Assembly: GCA_041394185.1 (NCBI GenBank)
Contig: JAWKIQ010000003.1
Location: 620,001 to 684,000, forward strand
Origin: Acidimicrobiales bacterium
Lineage (GTDB): Bacteria; Actinomycetota; Acidimicrobiia; Acidimicrobiales; Poriferisodalaceae
Reading direction: 5' to 3'
Length of the DNA: 64,000 nt
The translations under genes were made by a program, and so were the position numbers. Below, one piece after another: positions 51,752 through 60,266 of the stretch (within the stretch, counting starts at the first letter, position 1; the number at the start of each line of letters is the position of its first letter). Under the pieces are notes generated by a model, which saw only the letters and a program-made list of their open reading frames with translations, made no database searches and was not told the origin of the DNA.

Positions 51752-52519
51752 ATGAAACGCCACGTCGCAGAGAACAGAAGGCACTGGGACGCCAGCGCGG
51801 ACCAGTGGGTCGAGATGGGCGAGCGTGCCTGGGCTGCGTCGGAGCCCACGTGGGGCATCTGGGCCGTTCCTCAGGCCGATGCGCCACTGCTGCCCGACGA
51901 CATGACCGGCCTTCGAGCGATCGAGCTGGGATGTGGCACCGGATATGTATCGGCGTGGATGCACAGGCGAGGGGCCACGGTCACCGCCATCGACAACTCG
52001 GCGAAGCAGCTGGCCACAGCGGCACGATTGGCTTCCGAGCACGAAATCACCGACATCGAGTGGATCCACGGAAATGCCGAAGAGGTCGACAAGCCCGATC
52101 AGAGCTACGACTTCGCGATCAGCGAATACGGTGCCGCTATCTGGTGCGATCCCAGGGTCTGGGTTCCCGAGGCGGCGCGCCTGCTCCGGCCTGGCGGTCG
52201 TTTGGTGATGCTGGGCAACTCCCCGCTGGCGATCGTGTGCATTCCGCCAGACGGATCTGCCACCGACCATCGGCTGCATCGCAGCTACTTCGAGCTGGGC
52301 GAGGTCGACTGGACCGAGGCCGAGGTCGACCCAGGCGGCATCGAGTTCAACCTGCCGATCTCAGCGTGGTTCGAGCTGTTCAGATCGTCGGGCTTCACCG
52401 TCGAGAACTATCTCGAACTGCGCGCCCCGGCCGACGCGTCGGGCACCCACTACGAGACGCCGGCTGTTTGGGCCCGCCACTACCCTTCCGAGCAGGTGTG
52501 GTTCGTGCGTCGCAACTAG
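51752..52519 (+). CDS. SAM-dependent methyltransferase
   Basis: A 255-residue class I methyltransferase from ATG 51752 (MKRHVAENRRHWDASADQWV); ATG 51716 is an alternative. Motif I is AIELGCGTGYVSAWM, followed by VTAIDNSAKQLATAARLASE, and the post-motif ARLLRPGGRLVMLGNSP. It methylates a small molecule of unknown identity. It is divergent from the TauD-like dioxygenase and nearly abuts the convergent acyl-CoA dehydrogenase (3 bases between the stops). Confidence 0.85.
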   Translation: MKRHVAENRRHWDASADQWVEMGERAWAASEPTWGIWAVPQADAPLLPDDMTGLRAIELGCGTGYVSAWMHRRGATVTAIDNSAKQLATAARLASEHEITDIEWIHGNAEEVDKPDQSYDFAISEYGAAIWCDPRVWVPEAARLLRPGGRLVMLGNSPLAIVCIPPDGSATDHRLHRSYFELGEVDWTEAEVDPGGIEFNLPISAWFELFRSSGFTVENYLELRAPADASGTHYETPAVWARHYPSEQVWFVRRN

Positions 52520-52522
52520 CGG

Positions 52523-53626
52523 TCAGGGCCTGGGCTCGCGCGGCAGGCCCAGGATTCTCTCTCCGATGATGTTTCTTTGCACCTGACTGGTTCCCCCACC
52601 GAACCACCCGCCGGGCGCGGCCATGAGGCCCCTCGAACCGGCACCGTCGAGCATCGCCTGGGGCCCTTCGGCATCGGCGCGAAACTCTGCCAGGTCGAAC
52701 CGAAACAGGGTCATCGCAAGCTTGCCCAGCGATGATGCAGCCGAGGCTTGTGAACCCTGCCGCTCGGCCATCAGCAGGTACGCACGCCCGGCCGCGTACA
52801 ACGCCATCAGCCGATCACGCTTGACCGGGTCGAGCCGGCGACCATCGGCCAACAGCTCGTCGAGGGCTCGCTGAATCGCCTTTCCGGAACCGCCGATGTG
52901 CCCGCGTTCGTTCGTGAGCGTTGCCATGGCGATCATCCAGCCTTGACCGCGGTCTCCTATCAGCGCATCGGCCGGCAGGTGAACGTCGGTGAAGAAGACC
53001 TCGTCGAATTCGGCCTCGCCGGTCATCTGCTTGAGCGGCCGCACCTCGACGCCGGGCGAGTGCATGTCGATCACGAAGAACGAGATTCCTTCGTGTTTGC
53101 GGGCGTCGGGTTCGGTGCGGGCCAACAGGATGCCCCAGTCTGAGGCTCTGCCGCCCGAACACCAGACCTTCTGGCCGTTGACGACCCATGTGTCGCCGTC
53201 GCGTTCGGCTTTGGTCGACAAGGAGGCCAGATCTGACCCGGCCCCTGGTTCGGAGAACAGCTGGCACCAAACCCGCTGACCGCGAACGGTCTCGGGTAGG
53301 TGAGCCTGCCTCTGTGCTTCGGTACCGAAACCCATGAGAGCACCCGCAGCCAGAACCAGACCCACCATGTTCAGGATCGACGGCACACCCGCAGACTGGC
53401 ACTCTTCGGCCCACGCTGTGTGGTGCGCCACACTGAGACCGCGGCCGCCGTACTCGACGGGCCAGTGAATGCCCGCATACCCGGCCTCGAACAGGCGGCT
53501 TTGCCACTGCATACCCTGTTCGCGTCGTTCGGGAGGCATGATCGCACCCCAGTCGGGTGGGGCCGAAGACTTGTTCTGGGCGATCCAGCTGCGGGCCTGC
53601 CGGCGGAACTCGTCGACTGCGATCAT
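52523..53626 (-). CDS. Acyl-CoA dehydrogenase
   Basis: A 367-residue acyl-CoA dehydrogenase. It has WCQLFSEPGAGSDLASLSTK for FAD, WVVNGQKVWCSGGRASDWG, and the C-terminal GGGTSQVQRNIIGERILGLP typical of the actinobacterial FadE branch that acts on bulky or branched acyl-CoAs, for example in steroid catabolism. The usual catalytic Glu of the C-terminal arm is replaced in this branch, and another residue may serve. It is divergent from a second dehydrogenase gene at 53729, about 100 bases away. Confidence 0.9.
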   Translation of the reverse strand: MIAVDEFRRQARSWIAQNKSSAPPDWGAIMPPERREQGMQWQSRLFEAGYAGIHWPVEYGGRGLSVAHHTAWAEECQSAGVPSILNMVGLVLAAGALMGFGTEAQRQAHLPETVRGQRVWCQLFSEPGAGSDLASLSTKAERDGDTWVVNGQKVWCSGGRASDWGILLARTEPDARKHEGISFFVIDMHSPGVEVRPLKQMTGEAEFDEVFFTDVHLPADALIGDRGQGWMIAMATLTNERGHIGGSGKAIQRALDELLADGRRLDPVKRDRLMALYAAGRAYLLMAERQGSQASAASSLGKLAMTLFRFDLAEFRADAEGPQAMLDGAGSRGLMAAPGGWFGGGTSQVQRNIIGERILGLPREPRP

Positions 53627-53728
53627 GGGATTCGACGCTAGTCGGGCACATCCGACCCGACGAACTTCAGACCGACAGCCCGAGCTGGCTAGGGTCGCAA
53701 GAGCCGGTGAATGCAGCGAGGAGCTTCC

Positions 53729-54994
53729 GTGGACTTCAACATCCCCTCAGACATCCAGGACCTGCTCGACAGGCTCGACGAGTTCATAGAGTCTCAGATC
53801 AAGCCCCTAGAGCGCTCCGACGACAACATCCGCTTCTTCGATCACCGACGCGAAGATGCCCGCACTGACTGGGATCGCGGCGGCCTGCCCAACGAGGAAT
53901 GGGAAGCGCTGTTGCACAAGGTCAAGCGGATGGCCGACGAGGCTGGCTTCTATCGCTACCCGGTCTCCGAGGAGTACGGGGGCATGAACGGAACCAACCT
54001 GGGTATGGCTCTCATCCGCGAACACCTGGCCCGCAAGGGTCTGGGCCTGCACAACGATCTGCAGAACGAGCACTCGATCGTGGGCAACAACGTCGGCCTG
54101 TTGCTGATGATCGCCTATGGCACCGACGAGCAGAAGGCCGAATGGATCGACGATCTCGCCGAAGGTCGGCGAGGTTTTGCGTTCGGCATCACCGAGCCCG
54201 AGCACGGCTCGGACGCCACCCACATGGAGACCGTGGCGGTTCGTGACGGTGATGAGTGGATCATCAACGGGGAGAAGACCTGGAACACCGGCATCCACAA
54301 GGCCAGCCACGATCTGATCTTTGCCCGCACCAGCGGCAAGCCCGGCGATGGTGACGGGATCACCTGTTTCCTGGTTCCTGCCAACAGCGACGGTTTCGAG
54401 GTGGTCGAGTACCTGTGGACGTTCAACATGCCAAGCGACCACGCCCATGTGAGGCTCACCGATGTCAGGGTTTCCGACGCTGCGATCTTCGGCGGTGAGG
54501 GTCGAGGCCTGCAGGTCGTTCAGCACTTCTTCAACGAGAATCGCATACGCCAGGCGGCCTCCAGCCTGGGGGCGGCCCAGTTCTGCATCGACGAGGCGGT
54601 CGAATACGCGATGCAGCGCAAGCCGTTCGGCAAGGCTCTGTCGACCAACCAGGGCATCCAGTTCCCGCTGGTCGAGTTGCAGGCTCGTGCCGAGATGTTG
54701 CGGGCGTTGATCCACAAGACGGCCTGGATCATGGACACCGAGGGGGCCTTCATGGCCTCGGACAAGGTGTCGATGTGCAACTACCAGGCGAACCGTCTGT
54801 GTTGCGATGCCGCCGACCAGGCGATGCAGGTGCACGGGGGTTTGGGGTATTCACGCCACAAGCCCTTCGAACACATCTATCGCCACCATCGCCGGTACCG
54901 GATCACCGAGGGCGCTGACGAGATCCAGATGAGGAGGGTGGCCGGCTACATGTTCGGCTACATGTCGCAGCAGAAGCCGAAGGGTGTGCGATAG
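53729..54994 (+). CDS. Acyl-CoA dehydrogenase
   Basis: A 421-residue acyl-CoA dehydrogenase from GTG 53729, preceded by GCGAGGAG; this start is better supported than the upstream ATG. It shows FAFGITEPEHGSDATHMETV, WIINGEKTWNTGIHKASHD, QAASSLGAAQFCIDEAVEYA, and the C-terminal HRRYRITEGADEIQMRRVAG with the Glu of TEGA in the catalytic position. The substrate is unknown. Its stop codon lies inside a perfect 23-bp tandem duplication (54985-55030). It is divergent from the dehydrogenase at 52523 and converges with the ferritin-like gene. Confidence 0.92.
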   Translation: MDFNIPSDIQDLLDRLDEFIESQIKPLERSDDNIRFFDHRREDARTDWDRGGLPNEEWEALLHKVKRMADEAGFYRYPVSEEYGGMNGTNLGMALIREHLARKGLGLHNDLQNEHSIVGNNVGLLLMIAYGTDEQKAEWIDDLAEGRRGFAFGITEPEHGSDATHMETVAVRDGDEWIINGEKTWNTGIHKASHDLIFARTSGKPGDGDGITCFLVPANSDGFEVVEYLWTFNMPSDHAHVRLTDVRVSDAAIFGGEGRGLQVVQHFFNENRIRQAASSLGAAQFCIDEAVEYAMQRKPFGKALSTNQGIQFPLVELQARAEMLRALIHKTAWIMDTEGAFMASDKVSMCNYQANRLCCDAADQAMQVHGGLGYSRHKPFEHIYRHHRRYRITEGADEIQMRRVAGYMFGYMSQQKPKGVR

Positions 54995-55030
54995 CTCACC
55001 CGGAGGCTGTGCGATAGCTCACCCGGAGGC
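54985..55030 (+). repeat. Perfect 23-bp tandem duplication
   Basis: Two identical units (54985-55007 and 55008-55030) begin TGTGCGATAGCTCACCC. The first includes the last codons and the TAG stop of the acyl-CoA dehydrogenase; the second is a non-coding copy. It ends 5 bases before the stop of the convergent gene. This looks like a recent replication-slippage event. Confidence 0.9.
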
Positions 55031-55035
55031 GTGGG

Positions 55036-55566
55036 TCAGCGCTTGGAGAGCTTGCGGATCTTCTTCTCGATGCGTTCGAGACGGGCGACTACGTCGTCGA
55101 GCACGGCGTCGTCGTCGGATTCGGGCTCGCACTCGCACAGCTGCTCGTAGCAGTCGGCCAGCAGGCGACCCGAGTCGCGCTCTTCGGCGATGTAGCGGCC
55201 CAGCAACGCCCCGGTCTGGATGTCGATGGTCTTGTCGTCGAACATCCGCGAGAACACGTCGGGTCCGTCGTTGCGTTCGCCCAGGCCGAGTCGCTCGAAC
55301 TTCTGGCGGTCGGTCAGTTCGGCGGACGCGGCGATCTCGAGCTTTTCGTCGTCGGCTTCGCCGGGCCTCATCTCGTAGCCGAGTTCGCAGATCCGCTTCT
55401 CGAATGCCTTTGCGTGTTCGCCTTCGCGCAGCGCCACGGTGGCGATGACCTTGCGAACAGCGTCGTTGGGGGTGGTGGCTGCCCAATAGTTGAGGAACTG
55501 CTCGGCTTGGCCTTCGGCGACGGCAATGGCGTTGAGCAAGCCGAGATATGACGGACGTTCAGACAT
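55036..55566 (-). CDS. Ferritin-like superfamily protein
   Basis: A 176-residue protein from ATG 55566, which follows GGGGG at short spacing. The four-helix plan with NAIAVAEGQAEQFLNYWAAT (Glu near residue 18), VALREGEHAKAFEKRI (the ExxH pair) and a later RYIAEERDSGRLLADCYEQL (EERD) has the look of rubrerythrin/ferritin-like di-iron proteins. The C-terminus is a charged coiled coil. It may store iron or act on oxidative stress; this is inferred from fold motifs. It is divergent from tsaC. Confidence 0.65.
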   Translation of the reverse strand: MSERPSYLGLLNAIAVAEGQAEQFLNYWAATTPNDAVRKVIATVALREGEHAKAFEKRICELGYEMRPGEADDEKLEIAASAELTDRQKFERLGLGERNDGPDVFSRMFDDKTIDIQTGALLGRYIAEERDSGRLLADCYEQLCECEPESDDDAVLDDVVARLERIEKKIRKLSKR

Positions 55567-55646
55567 GTGACCCCCAAGTCGCTGGGCCTTCACGCTAGCC
55601 GACCCCGGAAACGGCTCCTCAGCGGATCGGGCAATAGGCTGGCTCG

Positions 55647-56657
55647 GTGCAAAGGCTGCGACTCGACCCGGAGGGCGACAACACAAACGCCTACGTCGAG
55701 GCAGCGCAGATATTGCGGGCGGGTGGCTTGGTCGCCTTCCCGACCGAGACCGTCTATGGCCTTGGTGCCTTGGCGCTGGACGAACGCGCCATCAGGAAGA
55801 TTTTCGCGGCCAAGGGGCGCCCGCCCGACGATCCCTTGATCGTTCATGTCAGACCCCAGTGGGATCTCACCGATCTGGTTGCCGACGTGCCGGCACTGGC
55901 CCGAGAGTTGATCGACGCGTTCTGGCCCGGCCCGCTGACCATTGTCATGAAAAAGGGACCTGCGGTTCCCTCGGCAGTGACATCGGGGTTGCCTGATGTG
56001 GCGCTGCGGGCCCCCGATCATTGGCTGGCAGCTTCACTGCTGGACGTGGTGGCCGAGCCGCTTGCGGCTCCCAGCGCCAATCGTTTCAGCTACGTCAGCG
56101 CGACCACAGCCGACCATGTCGAAGACGATCTCGGTGACAGCGTCGACCTGATCCTCGACGGGGGCCCCGCCAGCGCAGGCATCGAATCGACCGTAGTGAG
56201 GGTCGATGGCTCGGACGTGATCATTCTGCGGCACGGGGCGCTGACAGCCGAGCGGCTGCGACTCGGGGTACCCCGAATCGGCCGTGTCTCGTCGGCGGTG
56301 AGAGACGACGACGCCTCGGCCAGTCCGGGCAGGATGCTGAAGCACTATTCGCCCGCGACCCGCACCGTCGCCATGCAAGCCGGCGCCAATCCCAAGGGCC
56401 TCGACTCTGGCGAAAGGCCCTGCCTGTTGACCTATTCCGAGCACGCCCTGGAACCCCTCGAGGGTTGGACAACAGTGGCGTTGGGCGCCAGGGAAGACCT
56501 CGATCAGGTGGCAAGGGATCTCTACAGCAAGCTGCGTGAGTGCGATCGGCGCGGACACGACCTCATCGTCATCGAGTTGACCGGTCTTCCCGGTCTCGGG
56601 GCAGCGCTCGATGATCGCATCACCAGGGCGGCGTCGGGCAGAGTCTTGGGCCGATGA
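55647..56657 (+). CDS. tsaC: Threonylcarbamoyl-AMP synthase, Sua5 type
   Basis: A 336-residue protein from GTG 55647. The YrdC domain has GGLVAFPTETVYGLGALALD, KIFAAKGRPPDDPLIVH and APSANRFSYVSATTADHV; the SPGRMLKHYSPATRTVAM segment joins it to the C-terminal Sua5 domain. It makes threonylcarbamoyl-AMP from Thr, bicarbonate and ATP for the t6A37 modification of tRNA. The length matches Sua5 rather than the short TsaC. The MFS gene starts within its stop codon (ATGA), so the two are translationally coupled. Confidence 0.93.
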   Translation: MQRLRLDPEGDNTNAYVEAAQILRAGGLVAFPTETVYGLGALALDERAIRKIFAAKGRPPDDPLIVHVRPQWDLTDLVADVPALARELIDAFWPGPLTIVMKKGPAVPSAVTSGLPDVALRAPDHWLAASLLDVVAEPLAAPSANRFSYVSATTADHVEDDLGDSVDLILDGGPASAGIESTVVRVDGSDVIILRHGALTAERLRLGVPRIGRVSSAVRDDDASASPGRMLKHYSPATRTVAMQAGANPKGLDSGERPCLLTYSEHALEPLEGWTTVALGAREDLDQVARDLYSKLRECDRRGHDLIVIELTGLPGLGAALDDRITRAASGRVLGR

Positions 56658-57844
56658 CCAGCGAGTCGACGGCAACGTCTCTACGCCGCCTGATCCTGCC
56701 CGTCTATCTGCCGTGGGGTGCCTTCAGTTTCGGCATGGGCATGATGCTGCCGATCCTGCCGCTGTATCTAGAGGAGATCGGTCTGTCGTTCACGACCCTG
56801 TCGCTCGTGATGGCAGCGACGGGCGTTGGCGCAACGCTCGGAGGCCTGCCGGTCGGCGCGGCTACCCGCCGGTTGGGCGAGAACAAGATGCTGGTCGGCT
56901 CGGTGACGGCGATGGCCGTCCTGTCTGCTGTGCTCGGGCTGACACAGGTGGCCGGACTGCTCATCTTGATCCGGCTGGCAACTGGCATGTCGACCGTCGG
57001 CATACGACTGTCGCGCCAGGCCTATGTGGCCAGGACCGTGGAAGGCCAGCTCCGGGGCCGGGCGATGTCGCTGATGGGCGGCCTGTCGCGCCTCGGATTC
57101 TTCATCGGACCACCTTTGGGAGGCGTTCTAACCGACCAGATCGGTTTCGCCAAGACCTTCGCGATCTGTGGGGTGGTGTTCGCTTGCGGTGCCATCCCCA
57201 TAGCTGCCCTGGGCCACGAGCGACGGATCCAGGACGCCGCGCCGGCCGAGCGTGAAGGACGCCTGTTGGCGACTCTGCGCCCATACTGGCGACACCTGGT
57301 CACGTCGTCGATCGGCCCGGCGCTGATCATCGCTGCCCGCCGCGGGCGCCTGATCGTCATCCCGCTCATCGCCGACGAGCTGGGCCTGTCGGCCACGGCC
57401 GTCGGGTTGATAGTTGCGGTCGGCACCGGTGCCGATCTGCTGCTGTTCCCGGTGTCTGGATACGTGATGGACCGATTCGGCCGCCTGTACGCAACGATTC
57501 CCGCCTTCGGGCTGATGGGCCTCGGTCTGTTGTTGCTGGGAACCGTCGACAGCACCGCCGGCGTAACCCTCGCTGGAGCTGTGGTCGGTGTCGGCAACGG
57601 ATTGAGCGCCGGCACGCTTCTGACCATGGGGAGCGATCTGGCCCCGCCAGACATCAGGGCCGCGTTCTTGGCCGGCTTCGGTTCACTCCAGGACCTGGGC
57701 GGTGTCCTCGGGCCGATCATCGTCGGCTGGTCAGCAGATCAGATCGGGCTCGATGCGTCAGCGATCGCTTTGGCGGTGGTGTTGTTCCTGGCCATCATGC
57801 ACCTCGCGTTCGTCGTCGGAGAGACCCGCGACATCACCCACTGA
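56654..57844 (+). CDS. MFS transporter
   Basis: A 396-residue major facilitator with about 12 helices. The loop 2-3 motif appears as GGLPVGAATRRLGENKMLVG, and GRAMSLMGGLSRLGFFIGPP is typical of drug/multidrug-like DHA1 carriers. GYVMDRFGRLY repeats the loop motif in the second half. Its ATG overlaps the tsaC stop (ATGA), so it is expressed with tsaC, though no functional tie is evident. The substrate is unknown. Its stop directly abuts the stop of the convergent gene. Confidence 0.88.
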   Translation: MTSESTATSLRRLILPVYLPWGAFSFGMGMMLPILPLYLEEIGLSFTTLSLVMAATGVGATLGGLPVGAATRRLGENKMLVGSVTAMAVLSAVLGLTQVAGLLILIRLATGMSTVGIRLSRQAYVARTVEGQLRGRAMSLMGGLSRLGFFIGPPLGGVLTDQIGFAKTFAICGVVFACGAIPIAALGHERRIQDAAPAEREGRLLATLRPYWRHLVTSSIGPALIIAARRGRLIVIPLIADELGLSATAVGLIVAVGTGADLLLFPVSGYVMDRFGRLYATIPAFGLMGLGLLLLGTVDSTAGVTLAGAVVGVGNGLSAGTLLTMGSDLAPPDIRAAFLAGFGSLQDLGGVLGPIIVGWSADQIGLDASAIALAVVLFLAIMHLAFVVGETRDITH

Positions 57845-59542
57845 CTATCCCCTGATTATGTAGAGGTTGGCTCGCCACCTGAGCCACAACTGCCAATAGT
57901 CGAGATCGCCGGGAGGTTCGGGATAGTTCTCGAAACTCTCGGGGTAGATCGTGTCTGCGGCCTCGAACTGGTTGGGAGCGTCGTTGTCGCTGACCGTGAA
58001 GTCCTCGTCGCTGGCGATGCGAAGCCCGGGTGCCACCATGGTGCGGCGACCGGCCGATCCGGGAGCAGGCGGACGGGGATCCAACAGCGGAATCTTCTTG
58101 CCTGAGTACGACGACAAGACGGGCATGATGAAGGCAATCGGCTGTGACTGGAGCCCTTTCTTGGTCGCGCTGTAGAGCGTTTCGAGCGCTGTGCTGGTGG
58201 CCTTCGATGCCGCCATGCCCGCAACCGGCCCACCCTCGGCTGTGAACCCGGCACCGGCGGCAGACGACAGAGCCGTGATCCCGGCCGCGGCCGCGCCGTC
58301 GACTTCAGACCAGACCTTGGTCCACAGTTCGCTCGTGGCCTTTGCCTGCTCGGCGAACACCGCCACCGCATAGATCAGCTGTCCGTGAACCTCGGCCTCC
58401 TGGTCGGATTCGAGCGGTACGGGCCGCTGCACCACAACGGTCCGTTCCTTCTTGGCGAAGTCGAACTCGAGCCACTTGCCGTCGAAGGGATCGAGAGCCG
58501 AGTTCTTGTTGCCACGCAGCTTTTTCAGCTGATCGGCGTCGAACTCCTTGTGCAGATCTCTGGTGATCTTCAGTCCTGCACTCTTGGCACCTGGCGCAGC
58601 AGACGTGGTACCGACCTTTTGATCGCCGTTGATCTGCACCGTTATGTGGGATGTTTCCGGTACGCCGTTTCGCACCAGTCGCAGCACTATGTACAGGCGG
58701 CACTCGAGGTCGAGATCTATGGCCCAGGGAACGATGCCCGTCTCCAGGATCGAACTGAAGCCGCTGTACCAGGGAAACGAACCCTTGGGTTCTTCGATCG
58801 AGGTCCAGTCTTCGACCCTCAGGGTGTAGTTCCAACCCTGTCGGCGGTACTTGCTGAAGAACACACCCCCGCCGATGAGCACCGGCGCCAGTATCAGCAG
58901 ACCCACCGGAGTCCACGGGAACCCCTTCGTGCCAGTGGACGACCCGCCGCCCGTTGTGGTGGTGCCGCCGCCCGACCCGGTGGTGACAGGCACCGTCGTC
59001 GCCGGAACCGATGTCTCGGGGATCGTCGAGGTCGACGTCGAGGTCGACGTGGTGGTGGTCGTTGCTCTGGTAAGTGACGCTGCTGAACAGACGGGCTCTT
59101 GATCGTCGACCTCGAATGGGCCGACACCAGACACGTCGATGGCAACCACGTCGGGGCCCGACAGGGTTGCGGCATCGGCGGGATCGACCTGGATGCCCGC
59201 TTCGACGACCATGGCCGCAGTCAGGGCCAACGGCCCATACGAGAAGAGAGGAAGTCCCACCTCCGCCGAGCCGTCGGACTCGACCGTTCCCGAGCCCGCT
59301 GACACCGACCCGTCGGGCGTCGGGTGATCCGTCACGATCAGCAGCTGTTGGCCGGCCAAACCCGGATCGAGCGTGAAGGCGACATCGGCGCGGCTGGGAG
59401 CGTTGTCGATGGGATCGTCGGGGAAGTGGGTGACGCCGAAACACCAGTCCACCGGCCCGGGCGATGGCTGCGCGATCGCGTGGGGCGCCGCGGCGAAGAG
59501 CACCACGGCAACCAACACCAATGCGGCTGATACATGCTTCAC
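57845..59542 (-). CDS. Large exported membrane protein of unknown function
   Basis: A 565-residue protein starting at GTG 59542. A signal peptide (ALVLVAVVLFAAAPHAIA), an extracellular part of about 130 residues, a Thr/Ser/Gly linker, and a membrane helix (FPWTPVGLLILAPVLIGGGVFF, about 210-232) come first. A large cytoplasmic part follows with WNYTLRVEDWTSIEEPKGSF, LVRNGVPETSHITVQINGDQ and a Gly/Ala-rich helical stretch near 420. The gene ends in LWLRWRANLYIIRG. I do not recognise the family. It overlaps the preceding gene by four bases (GTGA), so the two form a coupled pair. Both are divergent from the SARP-type regulator. Confidence 0.6.
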   Translation of the reverse strand: MKHVSAALVLVAVVLFAAAPHAIAQPSPGPVDWCFGVTHFPDDPIDNAPSRADVAFTLDPGLAGQQLLIVTDHPTPDGSVSAGSGTVESDGSAEVGLPLFSYGPLALTAAMVVEAGIQVDPADAATLSGPDVVAIDVSGVGPFEVDDQEPVCSAASLTRATTTTTSTSTSTSTIPETSVPATTVPVTTGSGGGTTTTGGGSSTGTKGFPWTPVGLLILAPVLIGGGVFFSKYRRQGWNYTLRVEDWTSIEEPKGSFPWYSGFSSILETGIVPWAIDLDLECRLYIVLRLVRNGVPETSHITVQINGDQKVGTTSAAPGAKSAGLKITRDLHKEFDADQLKKLRGNKNSALDPFDGKWLEFDFAKKERTVVVQRPVPLESDQEAEVHGQLIYAVAVFAEQAKATSELWTKVWSEVDGAAAAGITALSSAAGAGFTAEGGPVAGMAASKATSTALETLYSATKKGLQSQPIAFIMPVLSSYSGKKIPLLDPRPPAPGSAGRRTMVAPGLRIASDEDFTVSDNDAPNQFEAADTIYPESFENYPEPPGDLDYWQLWLRWRANLYIIRG

Positions 59543-60180
59543 GGGGCCTCCTCGAGGGGTTCTCCGCAGTCGGTGAACCAGCGCGGTTCGCCTTCGACAA
59601 AACCGAGCCGGGTTTGCTGGACGACTGCTTCTTCTGCGCCTCGGTCTCGCCTTGCGATTTCGACGAGAACCAGGTCGTCGATAACTCGGGTGAGGCCGTC
59701 GCGGGCGAACTCACCGGTGATCAGCTCTGACGTGCTGACGACCTCGACTTCGATCGGCTGGCCGGCAACCTGCTCGAGGTACGCAGCGCACTGCTCGGTG
59801 CCGTAACGATCGATGACCGCCGGGTGCAAAGCCGCCAGGAGGAACTCGACGTCGGCCTCACCGATGGCGACGGCCCAGTTCGCGAAGAAGTCTTGGACGG
59901 TCGCACGGGGGTCGAGGGGCTCAGCCGGCTCGGACGTGGTCGAAGTGGGGGCCGCAGTCGTCGTGGTGCTGGTGCTGGTGCTGGTGGCCCCTGTCGAGGT
60001 GGTGGTGGGTTCTCGAGTCGTAGTCGAGACGACGTCGGGCGGTTCGGTCGACACGGCAGCGTTCGCGTCTTGATCATCAGACGCGAAGTGGCCCACGAGG
60101 CCGATGATCCCGGCCACCGCGCTCAGAACGCCCAGAGCTATGAGGGTCGGACCGATCCATTTCGTCGCAGATGTCTGCAT
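59539..60180 (-). CDS. Membrane protein with Thr-rich linker and NTF2-like domain
   Basis: A 213-residue protein. A membrane helix (IGPTLIALGVLSAVAGIIGLV) is followed by a Thr/Ser-rich linker (about 40-85) and a soluble domain of about 120 residues. The start of that domain (LDPRATVQDFFANWAVAIGE, DVEFLLAALHPAVIDRYGTE) has the look of NTF2-like/lumazine-binding-type folds. It is the first gene of a coupled pair with the gene at 57845. Upstream lies a 14-bp inverted repeat and the divergent regulator gene. Confidence 0.6.
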   Translation of the reverse strand: MQTSATKWIGPTLIALGVLSAVAGIIGLVGHFASDDQDANAAVSTEPPDVVSTTTREPTTTSTGATSTSTSTTTTAAPTSTTSEPAEPLDPRATVQDFFANWAVAIGEADVEFLLAALHPAVIDRYGTEQCAAYLEQVAGQPIEVEVVSTSELITGEFARDGLTRVIDDLVLVEIARRDRGAEEAVVQQTRLGFVEGEPRWFTDCGEPLEEAP

Positions 60181-60205
60181 CGCAGCCGACGGTAAGAACC
60201 GACCG

Positions 60206-60242
60206 TCATCGAAGCGTCAACGGGCCGGTGACGCTTCGATGA
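60206..60242. promoter_or_regulatory. 14-bp inverted repeat between divergent genes
   Basis: The arms TCATCGAAGCGTCA (60206-60219) and TGACGCTTCGATGA (60229-60242) are perfectly complementary around nine bases. They sit between the start codons of the membrane pair (60180) and of the regulator (60267). It is the most likely operator of the adjacent SARP-type regulator or another dimeric factor. Confidence 0.65.
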
Positions 60243-60266
60243 TGCAGATCTGCTCGAATTGTGCCG

